Shown here one piece after another: positions 1 to 5,502 of a stretch of 7,072 nt of DNA (its first letter is position 1; each line of letters opens with the position of its first letter). The stretch is from CAYZDV01 sp964477275 (GTDB taxonomy: Bacteria > Acidobacteriota > Aminicenantia > Aminicenantales > Aminicenantaceae). The notes below the pieces were generated by a model. It had not been told where the DNA came from. It saw nothing but the letters and a program-made list of their open reading frames with translations, and made no database searches. Made by a program: the position numbers and the translations under genes. The DNA lies in the NCBI GenBank assembly GCA_964477275.1, contig CAYZDV010000105.1, forward strand, positions 1 to 7,072. The letters are read 5' to 3'.

Positions 1-111
1 GGGAAAAAACGCATTAATTTATAATTTATTTATTATCAGTTAAATATAAAACATGCCATGGGCTCCCAACAGGTTTTTAACTGCGAATCTTCCGGCAGGC
101 ATCCTCTCTTT

Positions 112-135
112 TTAAAAGCTTCGGGGAGCTTTTAA
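112..135. repeat. 9-bp inverted repeat upstream of the response-regulator promoter
   Basis: TTAAAAGCT (112-120) and AGCTTTTAA (127-135) are perfect reverse complements around a 6-base loop (TCGGGG). Its centre lies about 60 bp upstream of the predicted sigma-54 transcription start near 184. It could be a protein-binding site for that promoter. Alternatively it is a weak terminator of a gene left of the window, because the 3' arm is T-rich, but the GC-rich part of the stem is only four base pairs and no T-run follows. The perfect symmetry is seen; the role is inferred. Confidence 0.4.
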
Positions 136-157
136 CGAATCGCCCAGAGACGCCAGT

Positions 158-173
158 TGGCACAAAAAATGCT
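158..173 (+). promoter_or_regulatory. sigma-54 (RpoN) promoter, -24/-12 type, for the response-regulator operon
   Basis: TGGCAC (158-163), a 5-base spacer and ATGCT (169-173) match the sigma-54 consensus TGGCAC-N5-TTGCA with only small deviations in the -12 element. The invariant GG (159-160) and GC (171-172) are separated by exactly 10 bases. The predicted transcription start is near 184. That leaves an ATG at 191 almost no leader and supports translation from 230 instead. A sigma-54 promoter needs an AAA+ enhancer-binding activator, and none is encoded in this window. Confidence 0.75.
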
Positions 174-229
174 GATTATTCGATCCTGATATGAAGGCGG
201 TGAATGTCATAAGAGGTGAAAATAACAAA

Positions 230-616
230 ATGACAGAGAAGATCATCGTGGTCGTCGACGACGACGATTCCATCCGGAAGACGTTTTTTCTGATCCTCAG
301 CAAGAGCTACAGAGTCTATCTGGCCAGGGATTCGAGAGAGGCTTTGCAGCGTTTTCAAAAATCAAAGATTGACCTGATCATTGCCGATTTGAAGTTGCCT
401 GACCTGAACGGCCTGGAAATGATCGGCAAGTTCAGAGAAGCCGGTTATAAAGGGAATGCTATCCTCATCTCGGCCTTTCCCGACCTGGTCGACCTTGATC
501 AATTGACCCGGCTTTCGGTCTCCCATTTTTTCGTCAAGCCTCTGGATCTGGACGCCCTCAATCGGTCGATCGATTATCTTTTGAATTCGAATCATGATCC
601 AGTCAAAGACACTTAG
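230..616 (+). CDS. Stand-alone receiver-domain response regulator
   Basis: A 128-residue protein made of a single CheY-like receiver domain with no output domain. Visible hallmarks are the acidic pocket D10-D13 after the first beta strand (KIIVVVDDDD), the phospho-acceptor D53 in LIIADLKLPD, the switch residue S81 in ILISAF, and the K103-P104 pair in FFVKPLD. All the residues needed for phosphorylation are present, so it should accept a phosphate from a histidine kinase, which is not in the window. I chose ATG 230 over ATG 191. It has an AGAGGTG ribosome site at 212-218 with suitable spacing, the domain starts right after it, and 191 is only a few bases beyond the predicted sigma-54 start. 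The stop TAG overlaps the Shine-Dalgarno of the next gene, indicating an operon and probable translational coupling. Lacking an output domain, it must act through a partner; the linked Fis-HTH and small proteins are candidates (inference). Confidence 0.9.
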   Translation: MTEKIIVVVDDDDSIRKTFFLILSKSYRVYLARDSREALQRFQKSKIDLIIADLKLPDLNGLEMIGKFREAGYKGNAILISAFPDLVDLDQLTRLSVSHFFVKPLDLDALNRSIDYLLNSNHDPVKDT

Positions 617-627
617 GAGGAAGCCTC

Positions 628-819
628 ATGCCTCACCAGTTTGGCGGCCCGGATTTCGAGTTCAGTCATTCCCGGCTCATTCGCATCCATCCCATCTGGT
701 ATACGTTCATCAAATATTGTGAGAGCTTGAAGTTCGGGGAAATTGACAAGTTGAAGATCCAGGACGGCCTTCCAATGCTGGCTGAAGAGGTCAAGAAGAA
801 AATCAAATTTTCCGAATAA
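628..819 (+). CDS. Small conserved protein of unknown family, copy 1 (63 aa)
   Basis: A 63-residue cytoplasmic protein without signal peptide or membrane segment, preceded by a clean AGGAGG (615-620) seven bases before the ATG. I do not recognise the family with certainty. About 30 of its last 48 residues are identical to the small protein at 5310-5495, which proves that the frame is a real gene. Shared features are I-R-[IV]-H-P-x-W at 18-24, FIKYC at 27-31, GEI at 37-39, GLP at 47-49 and the invariant tail LAEEVKKKIKF at 51-61. The C-terminal pattern (a GEI turn, an alternating strand, QDG, a short hydrophobic strand, then KIKF) faintly resembles YezD/DUF2292-type proteins; this is a weak hint. 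Both copies sit directly upstream of a Fis-type HTH gene, suggesting a partner or modulator of that protein (inference). It is 11 bases after the response regulator. Confidence 0.85.
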   Translation: MPHQFGGPDFEFSHSRLIRIHPIWYTFIKYCESLKFGEIDKLKIQDGLPMLAEEVKKKIKFSE

Positions 820-860
820 AAGGTGCCCGGTGACGTCGAATTTTGTCAAAGGAAAAGAAA

Positions 861-1283
861 ATGAGATCCGGTAAGAATGTTTCGAATCATGACCTTGACT
901 TTTTTGAGTTTTTGCCTTTCCCGGAGCAGGTGAAGGAAGGAGGGGCTCAAAGGCCTGACCTGTTTTTTTTCACCCCAGAGGTCGAAGAGAAAGAACTGCT
1001 CCAAAAAAGAATCAGCCACTATCTGCGCAGCTATCCGGCAGCCCGGCGCGAACTCCTTGCAGAATACAGCCTGGAGAAAAAGCTCTTCTGGCTCTTTATC
1101 GAATATTTTATCGTCAGACGAGGCGTCTCCTTGAAGGAGCTCTTGGCCAGAGTGGAGAGAAACATCATCATCAACACCTTGAGCAAGGTGAACGGAAATC
1201 AAAAAAGAGCATCAGTTCTATTGGGATTGAAGCACACCACTCTCAACGAGAAAATCAAAAAGTACAATATCCGTTTCAAGTAA
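861..1283 (+). CDS. Fis-type helix-turn-helix DNA-binding protein, copy 1
   Basis: A 140-residue protein with a C-terminal Fis-type HTH (residues about 101-138: ERNIII..L, NGNQKRA, LLGL, TTLNEKIKKY). This matches the DNA-binding tail of NtrC-family sigma-54 activators, including the preceding LKELLARVER segment that normally links AAA+ ATPase to HTH. No Walker A, GAFTGA or other ATPase motif is present, so it is a freed DNA-binding module and cannot itself remodel sigma-54 polymerase. The first ~65 residues are unlike anything I recognise; a helical, hydrophobic stretch (KKLFWLFIEYFIV) precedes the linker and is probably a dimer interface. ATG 861 is chosen because AAAGGA lies 7 bases upstream; TTG 843 in the same frame, adding six residues, lacks a well-spaced ribosome site. 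It is last in the operon, 41 bases after the small protein. It shares about 53% identity with the protein at 5503 over 64 residues. Confidence 0.87.
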   Translation: MRSGKNVSNHDLDFFEFLPFPEQVKEGGAQRPDLFFFTPEVEEKELLQKRISHYLRSYPAARRELLAEYSLEKKLFWLFIEYFIVRRGVSLKELLARVERNIIINTLSKVNGNQKRASVLLGLKHTTLNEKIKKYNIRFK

Positions 1284-1508
1284 AAACATTTTTGGTTTCG
1301 TTTTTCTTCGGAATCATCTCATATTCTTATTTTCTTCTCCCCGGAGGACGATATCCATCCCATCTCCCGGGAAAATACAATGACTATTTTATAAGATATT
1401 CAATATTTTGAATTTTTTAATTCAAATAGTTGAATCTGTCTCATCTTTTTAACCCCTCGAGATTTTATAATTTATTGTAAATGAATAACATATGAGCTTT
1501 TCGATAAA
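1284..1508. other. AT-rich non-coding region upstream of the receptor promoter
   Basis: No gene and no convincing terminator for the preceding operon is visible here. The stretch is strongly AT-rich, with a TATAAT at 1466-1471 that lacks a matching -35 at 17 bases. It contains the palindrome annotated separately at 1407-1426 and one further half-site like it (TTGAAT, 1430-1435). The position, just upstream of a sigma-54 promoter, is where enhancer sites and DNA-bending sites are expected. Confidence 0.6.
1407..1426. promoter_or_regulatory. AT-rich palindrome, candidate enhancer/Fis-like protein binding site
   Basis: TTTGAATT (1407-1414) and AATTCAAA (1419-1426) are perfect inverted repeats around TTTT; a third half-site, TTGAAT, follows at 1430-1435. 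The centre is about 120 bp upstream of the predicted sigma-54 start near 1536, inside the usual range for activator enhancer sites. The symmetric layout fits a dimeric Fis-type HTH protein such as the one encoded immediately upstream. AT-rich palindromes also arise by chance, so the binding role is inferred. Confidence 0.45.
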
Positions 1509-1525
1509 TTGGCATGATATTTGCT
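1509..1525 (+). promoter_or_regulatory. sigma-54 (RpoN) promoter for the TonB-dependent receptor
   Basis: TTGGCATGATATTTGCT matches the -24/-12 consensus (YTGGCACG-RNNN-TTGCW) at all but one informative position. The GG (1511-1512) and GC (1523-1524) are separated by exactly 10 bases. The predicted start is near 1536, giving a leader of about 220 bases before the chosen TTG start codon. It is in the correct orientation and is the best promoter in the intergenic region. Confidence 0.8.
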
Positions 1526-1575
1526 TTCTAATCCTGCCCAAGCAAAAATCGCAGTTTTAAACGGCTGACTTTAAC

Positions 1576-1625
1576 AAAGAGGCTGTTTGAGGCTCTGTGG
1601 AGCCTCGAGCAGCCTCTTTTTTTTT
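1576..1625 (+). terminator. Intrinsic terminator inside the receptor leader (possible attenuator)
   Basis: AAAGAGGCTG (1576-1585) pairs with CAGCCTCTTT (1610-1619), and inside it GAGGCTC (1589-1595) pairs with GAGCCTC (1600-1606) around TGTG. The two stems are separated by a 3x3 internal loop. Nine T residues follow (1617-1625), so this is a strong Rho-independent terminator on the + strand. It lies about 40-90 bases after the predicted sigma-54 start and before the receptor gene. RNA from that promoter must therefore read through it or end as a ~90-nt RNA. It may instead, or also, stop read-through from the upstream operon. Confidence 0.85.
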
Positions 1626-1630
1626 GCCTG

Positions 1631-1643
1631 AGAAAGGAGGTGA
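1631..1643 (+). promoter_or_regulatory. Orphan perfect Shine-Dalgarno sequence without a start codon
   Basis: AGAAAGGAGGTGA is complementary over 13 bases to the usual 3' end of bacterial 16S rRNA (ending TCACCTCCTTTCT). No ATG, GTG or TTG follows within the next 20 bases, and the receptor start is more than 110 bases away. It starts five bases after the terminator T-run. It could be a ribosome standby or RNA-protecting site in the leader; this is inference. Confidence 0.5.
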
Positions 1644-1680
1644 GAACCCAAGAGAGAGGCACTGTCTGAACAGGCTGGGT

Positions 1681-1702
1681 TGGAGTGACGCTGTTCACTC
1701 CA
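1681..1702 (+). other. 8-bp hairpin in the receptor 5' leader
   Basis: TGGAGTGA (1681-1688) and TCACTCCA (1695-1702) form a perfect stem with a 6-base loop (CGCTGT). No T-run follows, so it is not a terminator. It lies between the orphan Shine-Dalgarno and the true ribosome site and may shape or stabilise the leader. Confidence 0.4.
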
Positions 1703-1744
1703 GGGTAAAAAACGAAATTCAATCCCTTAAAAAAGAGGGATGAG

Positions 1745-1752
1745 AAGGAGGT
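1745..1752 (+). promoter_or_regulatory. Ribosome binding site deciding a TTG start for the receptor
   Basis: AAGGAGGT lies six bases upstream of TTG 1758 when counted from the GGAGG core. The in-frame ATG at 1740 overlaps this site and has only a purine run directly touching it, with no spacer. The ribosome site therefore favours TTG as the real start codon. Confidence 0.7.
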
Positions 1753-1757
1753 TCAAA

Positions 1758-4700
1758 TTGCGTAAAGCGTTAAGCATTTTATTCGTGCTTGTTCTTTCCT
1801 GCACGCTTCTTGCCCAGGTCAGAACGGGAAACATCTACGGCAAGGTTGCCGATGAAGACGGCAACCCCCTGCCCGGTGTGACCGTGACCCTGACCGGTGC
1901 AAAGACAGCTCCCCTGACCTCGATCACCTCTGCCGAAGGCATCTACCGTTTCCTCTCTCTTCCTCCTGCCCGGGACTACGTGCTCCGTGCCGAGCTCGGC
2001 GGGTTCAAGACAGAAGAGCGGACGGGTGTCATTGTGGTTGCCGGAGCGAACGTCGAGATCAACATCCGGATGACGATGGGAGCGATCGAGGAAGAGGTGA
2101 CGGTGACAGCGATTTCTCCTGTGGTGGACACCAAGAAGACCGCGGTGGGCATGAATGTGACCCAGGAGGTGCTGCAGGGCCTGCCCACGGCCAGAGACCC
2201 GTGGGTCATTCTGCAGATGGCGCCTTCGATCATCGTTGACAGGGAGAACGTCGGAGGAGCCGAGTCCGGTCAGCAGTCGAGCTACGTGGCCAGGGGTGCG
2301 GGTAATTACTTCAACAACGTCTGGGCCATGGACGGGATTGTGATCACCGACCCGGCGGCGATCGGCGCGTCTCCGAGCTACTATGACTTTGATGCGTTTG
2401 AGGAGATGCAGATCACGGTCGGCGGTGCGGACGTGACCATCCAGACCGGCGGTGTGGCCCTGAACATGGTCACCCACAGGGGCGGAAACAGGGTTACCCT
2501 GGGCGGCCGGTTCTACGTGACCGACGAGAAATTCCAGGCGAAAAACGAGGAGTATGTCGCCGAGAAACAGCTCGAAGAGCCGACCTTCCTCGGGATCAAC
2601 AAAATCCGGCAGAACAAGGACTACGGGTTCAACCTGGGCGGGCCGCTGGTGAAGGACAAGGCCTGGTTGTGGGGTTCCTACGGTATTGCGGACATCAAGA
2701 GCACCACCGTCTACCAGACACCGGACGACACCCTTCTTGTGAACTATGTGGCCAAGCTGAACGTGCAGATCATTCCCGAGAACAGGTTTGAGGCGTTCAT
2801 CCACAGCGGCGCCAAGAACAAGTGGGGACGTGACGCCTCAGCCATTCTGCCGGACGGGTACTATCAGGGAGGCCGTTATTATTTCGGCAGCCCGATCATC
2901 AAGTTCCAGGATGAGCACATGTTCGGGGACAACCTGTTTGTGTCCCTGAAGTATGCCTTCTCGGACGCGGGCTTCAACCTGACCCCGATGGCCGACCTCA
3001 ACTTCGAGCACACTCCGGCCTGGAATGTGCGCAGGAGTATCTGGGAAGACCCGGCTGGCGTTGTTGGCGAATGGCGGTACTATGTGGAGAGGCCGGTCAA
3101 CCAGTACAACTTCCTGCTCAATTACTTCAACGACACCCTGTTCGGCGTCAGCCACGACATCAAGGTCGGTGTCGAATATGCGGACAGGAACTCCTACACG
3201 GAATCTGTTTATGTGGGGAACATGAATTACACCTGGAACTTCAATACTCCGACGTTTGACATCGATGCTCTTCCCGCTCCCTGGGGCTCTGGCGTTTACG
3301 ACGGTTCGCCCGACATTCCCACAGATAGCGTCAATTTCAGGTATTTCAATTATTTCCGGGGCTTCTACAGAGACTACGGCGTCAAAGCGTTCGCAGCCTA
3401 TGTCAGCGATACCATCGCCATCGGCAGGTTCAACCTGCTCCTCGGATTGAGGTTTGACCGGCAGACGCCGAGCATCAACCCCTGCACAATCCTGGCGGTG
3501 ACCGATAATCCAGCCTGGATACAGGTAGCGGATGATGCAGCCCGAACAGCTCTGGATGCGCTCCTTCCGGGAATAGAGCTAACCGAGGAGTTCCAGAAGT
3601 TGAAGTACAACAACGGAGAACCATTCCGCTGGGATGTCTGGTCGCCGAGAATCGGGCTGACCTGGGATGTCACCGGCGACGGAAAAACTATCGCCAAGGC
3701 GTCCTTTGCCATCTACGGCGACTTCATGGGAACAGCAGCCTACAACCAGATGCCCGGCGGCGCGACCGGGAACATCGGCTTCTACTGGCTGGACAACGGC
3801 GACGGACAGATCCAGCTCCAGGAGCTCTACTGGAGCGGAACCGGCATCAATGTTCCTCAACATCAGCCCTACCAGGTTTTTCCCGGCGGCACTTTCCACA
3901 ACGACCCGGACCTGGTCGAGGATGCAGCCGGTGTGTACTGGGGTGGATTTGCCGATTTCTTCAACAATGATGTGCTCACTCCTCCTTATGCCGAACTTGA
4001 CCCCTCCTTCGGTTCGAACAGAACCGTGGAGGCCATGCTCACCCTGGAAAGAGAGATATTCAGCGACTTCGCTCTGACTGTGAATGCGACCTTCAGAAGA
4101 TTCGACCATTTCAACTGGGCGCGAAAATTCTTCGTTGATCCGGCCACAGGAAACAAGTACATCGCGAACAAGGACTGGTACGTGGTCTCCCCCACCAACC
4201 TGCCTGAACAGGTCGATGTGACCGGTGTGGATACCCTCTGGGACGGCAGCACGGGCGAGGCTTCCCGGCATGACTGGTACTATATGGATGAAGCCTACAC
4301 GGCTCCCGATGGATACGGGCCGTTCAATACCGCGGCCTACTCTCCCTACAATCTCTTCCAGAGACAGGATGGGTATTATCGCGATTATTACGGTGTGGAC
4401 ATCATCTTCAACAAGAGGCTGAGCAACAAGTGGATGCTCAACGGAAGTCTGACCTGGCAGCACCAGGCGCAGCATTTTGGGGAAGAGAGCTACGTCGACC
4501 CCACCAACCTCTGGGCTGTCGACGGCAAGGTCTACTCTCCCTTCATCGGCGGAGCCAGCGGCAAAATCAACCAGTACACCTATTCCCGATGGCTGGTCAA
4601 AGCCGGCGGCCTCTACCAGCTCCCCTACGACTTCAACATCTCCTTCGCTTTTCTGGCCAGAGAAGGCTGGATTATCGCCGAGACTGTCGGCTATGTGGAC

Positions 4701-5024
4701 TACAGGCTGCCCAACTCGAGAAGCAGAAGCTACACGGCTTTTCTCCATCCGTTCGGCACAGACCGCCTGAACACCTTCTACCGGTTCGATCTGAGGCTGG
4801 AAAAGGTGATCAACCTCGGCGATACGGGCAAAATCTACCTGATGGCCGACCTGTTCAACGCGTTCAACTCCAAGCTCGAAAACAGAAGATACCAGAAGAC
4901 CTGGGGAACCTACTATGTCTATGCCAATGGCACCTCTTCTTTTACCCGCACCGCCAATGCCTACGCCCTGAACGAGATCCTGAATCCGCGAATGCTGAGA
5001 CTTGGTGTAAGGTTCCAGTTCTGA
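1758..5024 (+). CDS. TonB-dependent outer-membrane receptor, Oar-like, with carboxypeptidase-regulatory-like domain
   Basis: A 1088-residue outer-membrane receptor predicted to take up a large nutrient using energy passed by TonB/ExbBD; the ligand cannot be read from sequence. Domains in order are a signal peptide (about 1-20, ending LLAQ) and a carboxypeptidase-regulatory-like beta-sandwich (about 24-106, with GKVADEDGNPLPGVTV and an EGIYRF strand). A TonB-box-like EEEVTVTA follows (about 111-118), then a plug (about 124-249) and a long beta-barrel ending in the aromatic strand LRLGVRFQF, whose final Phe is the usual outer-membrane assembly signal. An EF-hand-like loop, DNGDGQIQLQEL (679-690), lies in the barrel region and could bind calcium, although the first ligand position is Leu. 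TTG 1758 is preferred over ATG 1740 (adding six residues) because of the perfect ribosome site between them. It is probably transcribed from the sigma-54 promoter at 1509 and ends at a strong terminator, so it is likely monocistronic. The frame is intact. Confidence 0.95.
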   Translation: MRKALSILFVLVLSCTLLAQVRTGNIYGKVADEDGNPLPGVTVTLTGAKTAPLTSITSAEGIYRFLSLPPARDYVLRAELGGFKTEERTGVIVVAGANVEINIRMTMGAIEEEVTVTAISPVVDTKKTAVGMNVTQEVLQGLPTARDPWVILQMAPSIIVDRENVGGAESGQQSSYVARGAGNYFNNVWAMDGIVITDPAAIGASPSYYDFDAFEEMQITVGGADVTIQTGGVALNMVTHRGGNRVTLGGRFYVTDEKFQAKNEEYVAEKQLEEPTFLGINKIRQNKDYGFNLGGPLVKDKAWLWGSYGIADIKSTTVYQTPDDTLLVNYVAKLNVQIIPENRFEAFIHSGAKNKWGRDASAILPDGYYQGGRYYFGSPIIKFQDEHMFGDNLFVSLKYAFSDAGFNLTPMADLNFEHTPAWNVRRSIWEDPAGVVGEWRYYVERPVNQYNFLLNYFNDTLFGVSHDIKVGVEYADRNSYTESVYVGNMNYTWNFNTPTFDIDALPAPWGSGVYDGSPDIPTDSVNFRYFNYFRGFYRDYGVKAFAAYVSDTIAIGRFNLLLGLRFDRQTPSINPCTILAVTDNPAWIQVADDAARTALDALLPGIELTEEFQKLKYNNGEPFRWDVWSPRIGLTWDVTGDGKTIAKASFAIYGDFMGTAAYNQMPGGATGNIGFYWLDNGDGQIQLQELYWSGTGINVPQHQPYQVFPGGTFHNDPDLVEDAAGVYWGGFADFFNNDVLTPPYAELDPSFGSNRTVEAMLTLEREIFSDFALTVNATFRRFDHFNWARKFFVDPATGNKYIANKDWYVVSPTNLPEQVDVTGVDTLWDGSTGEASRHDWYYMDEAYTAPDGYGPFNTAAYSPYNLFQRQDGYYRDYYGVDIIFNKRLSNKWMLNGSLTWQHQAQHFGEESYVDPTNLWAVDGKVYSPFIGGASGKINQYTYSRWLVKAGGLYQLPYDFNISFAFLAREGWIIAETVGYVDYRLPNSRSRSYTAFLHPFGTDRLNTFYRFDLRLEKVINLGDTGKIYLMADLFNAFNSKLENRRYQKTWGTYYVYANGTSSFTRTANAYALNEILNPRMLRLGVRFQF

Positions 5025-5044
5025 GAGACACCCTAGTGACGTTC

Positions 5045-5087
5045 GATGCCCCTCCCGTCCATAAGACGGGAGGGGCATCTTTTATTT
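5045..5087 (+). terminator. Rho-independent terminator of the receptor gene
   Basis: GATGCCCCTCCCGTC (5045-5059) pairs perfectly over 15 bp with GACGGGAGGGGCATC (5065-5079) around the loop CATAA. TTTTATTT follows. It begins 21 bases after the receptor stop codon and should separate the receptor transcript from the small-protein/Fis pair that follows. Confidence 0.95.
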
Positions 5088-5309
5088 CCGGAAAAGGCGA
5101 GAAAGAAGAACTCCAATCTGGAAAGATTGTGAATAGTATAACCCCATGAAATAAAGTGCCACGGCGAGGAATGGAGTGATGCGGCAACCTCTCATTCAGG
5201 AGAAGAGACGGCGACCGCTCCCTATGGTCGCTCGCCATGACCCCGTACCATTATGCAACGCGTTTGTATCGGCATTTTTCTGACGAAATGATCTATGCTC
5301 TGAGGTGGA

Positions 5310-5495
5310 ATGAAAAGAGTGAGCGAAGAGGCGGTGAATGAGGTCGTGATCCGGGTTCATCCGGCGTGGAGCTCATTCATCAAATATTGCCAGGCCGTCA
5401 GCAACGGAGAAATCGAAAGGCTGCGAATCCGGAACGGACTTCCTGTGCTGGCAGAGGAAGTGAAGAAAAAAATCAAATTCGCTGAAAAAGAATAG
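5310..5495 (+). CDS. Small conserved protein of unknown family, copy 2 (61 aa)
   Basis: A 61-residue paralogue of the protein at 628-819, with about 30 of 48 aligned residues identical: IRVHPAW at 14-20, FIKYC at 23-27, GEI at 33-35, GLP at 43-45, and the LAEEVKKKIKF tail at 47-57. The N-terminal ~13 residues are unrelated between copies, so the conserved unit is the C-terminal three quarters. The start is uncertain. ATG 5310 has GAGG only four bases upstream, while GTG 5319 in the same frame would give 58 residues. The protein is probably cytoplasmic, with no signal peptide or membrane segment. Seven bases separate it from the Fis-type gene that follows, repeating the gene order of copy 1. 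I see no strong promoter in the 222 bases between the receptor terminator and this gene, only a modest hairpin (GCGACC 5211-5216 with GGTCGC 5226-5231). Function is unknown. Confidence 0.82.
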   Translation: MKRVSEEAVNEVVIRVHPAWSSFIKYCQAVSNGEIERLRIRNGLPVLAEEVKKKIKFAEKE

Positions 5496-5502
5496 GCGGC
5501 CG

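Noticed and set aside
249..272. Palindromic GTCGTCGACGAC near the start of the response regulator.
   Set aside because: It is explained by the codons for the conserved Val-Val-Asp-Asp-Asp-Asp acidic pocket.
1464..1471. TATAAT at 1466-1471 as a housekeeping promoter for the receptor.
   Set aside because: No acceptable -35 hexamer at 16-18 bases upstream; the nearest TTGAAT is about 30 bases away.
18..1476. A 13-base match, TTTATAATTTATT, upstream of both sigma-54 promoters (18-30 and 1464-1476).
   Set aside because: Only A and T, in AT-rich surroundings, and at different distances from the two promoters (about 150 and 60 bases); chance is the simpler explanation.
1779..5078. Long open frames on the - strand across the receptor gene (up to 499 codons at 3579-5078).
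   Set aside because: They lie antisense to a gene with clear domain structure, have no ribosome sites or recognisable domains, and are the usual result of GC-biased codon use on the other strand.
4430..5149. A 239-codon + strand frame overlapping the receptor 3' end.
   Set aside because: It is out of frame with the receptor, low-complexity in composition, runs through the terminator at 5045-5087, and has no recognisable domain; it is a shadow frame.
5210..5231. Hairpin GCGACC/GGTCGC between the receptor terminator and the second cassette as a possible tRNA or small RNA.
   Set aside because: It is a six-base stem with a 9-base loop, no cloverleaf can be built around it, and no T-run follows.
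5270..5299. Sigma-54-like sequence upstream of the second small-protein/Fis pair (CGGCAT...TGACG, and TATGCT further on).
   Set aside because: The -12 GC is absent at the required spacing in the first, and the -24 GG is absent for the second. Both fail the two invariant dinucleotides that the promoters at 158 and 1509 satisfy.
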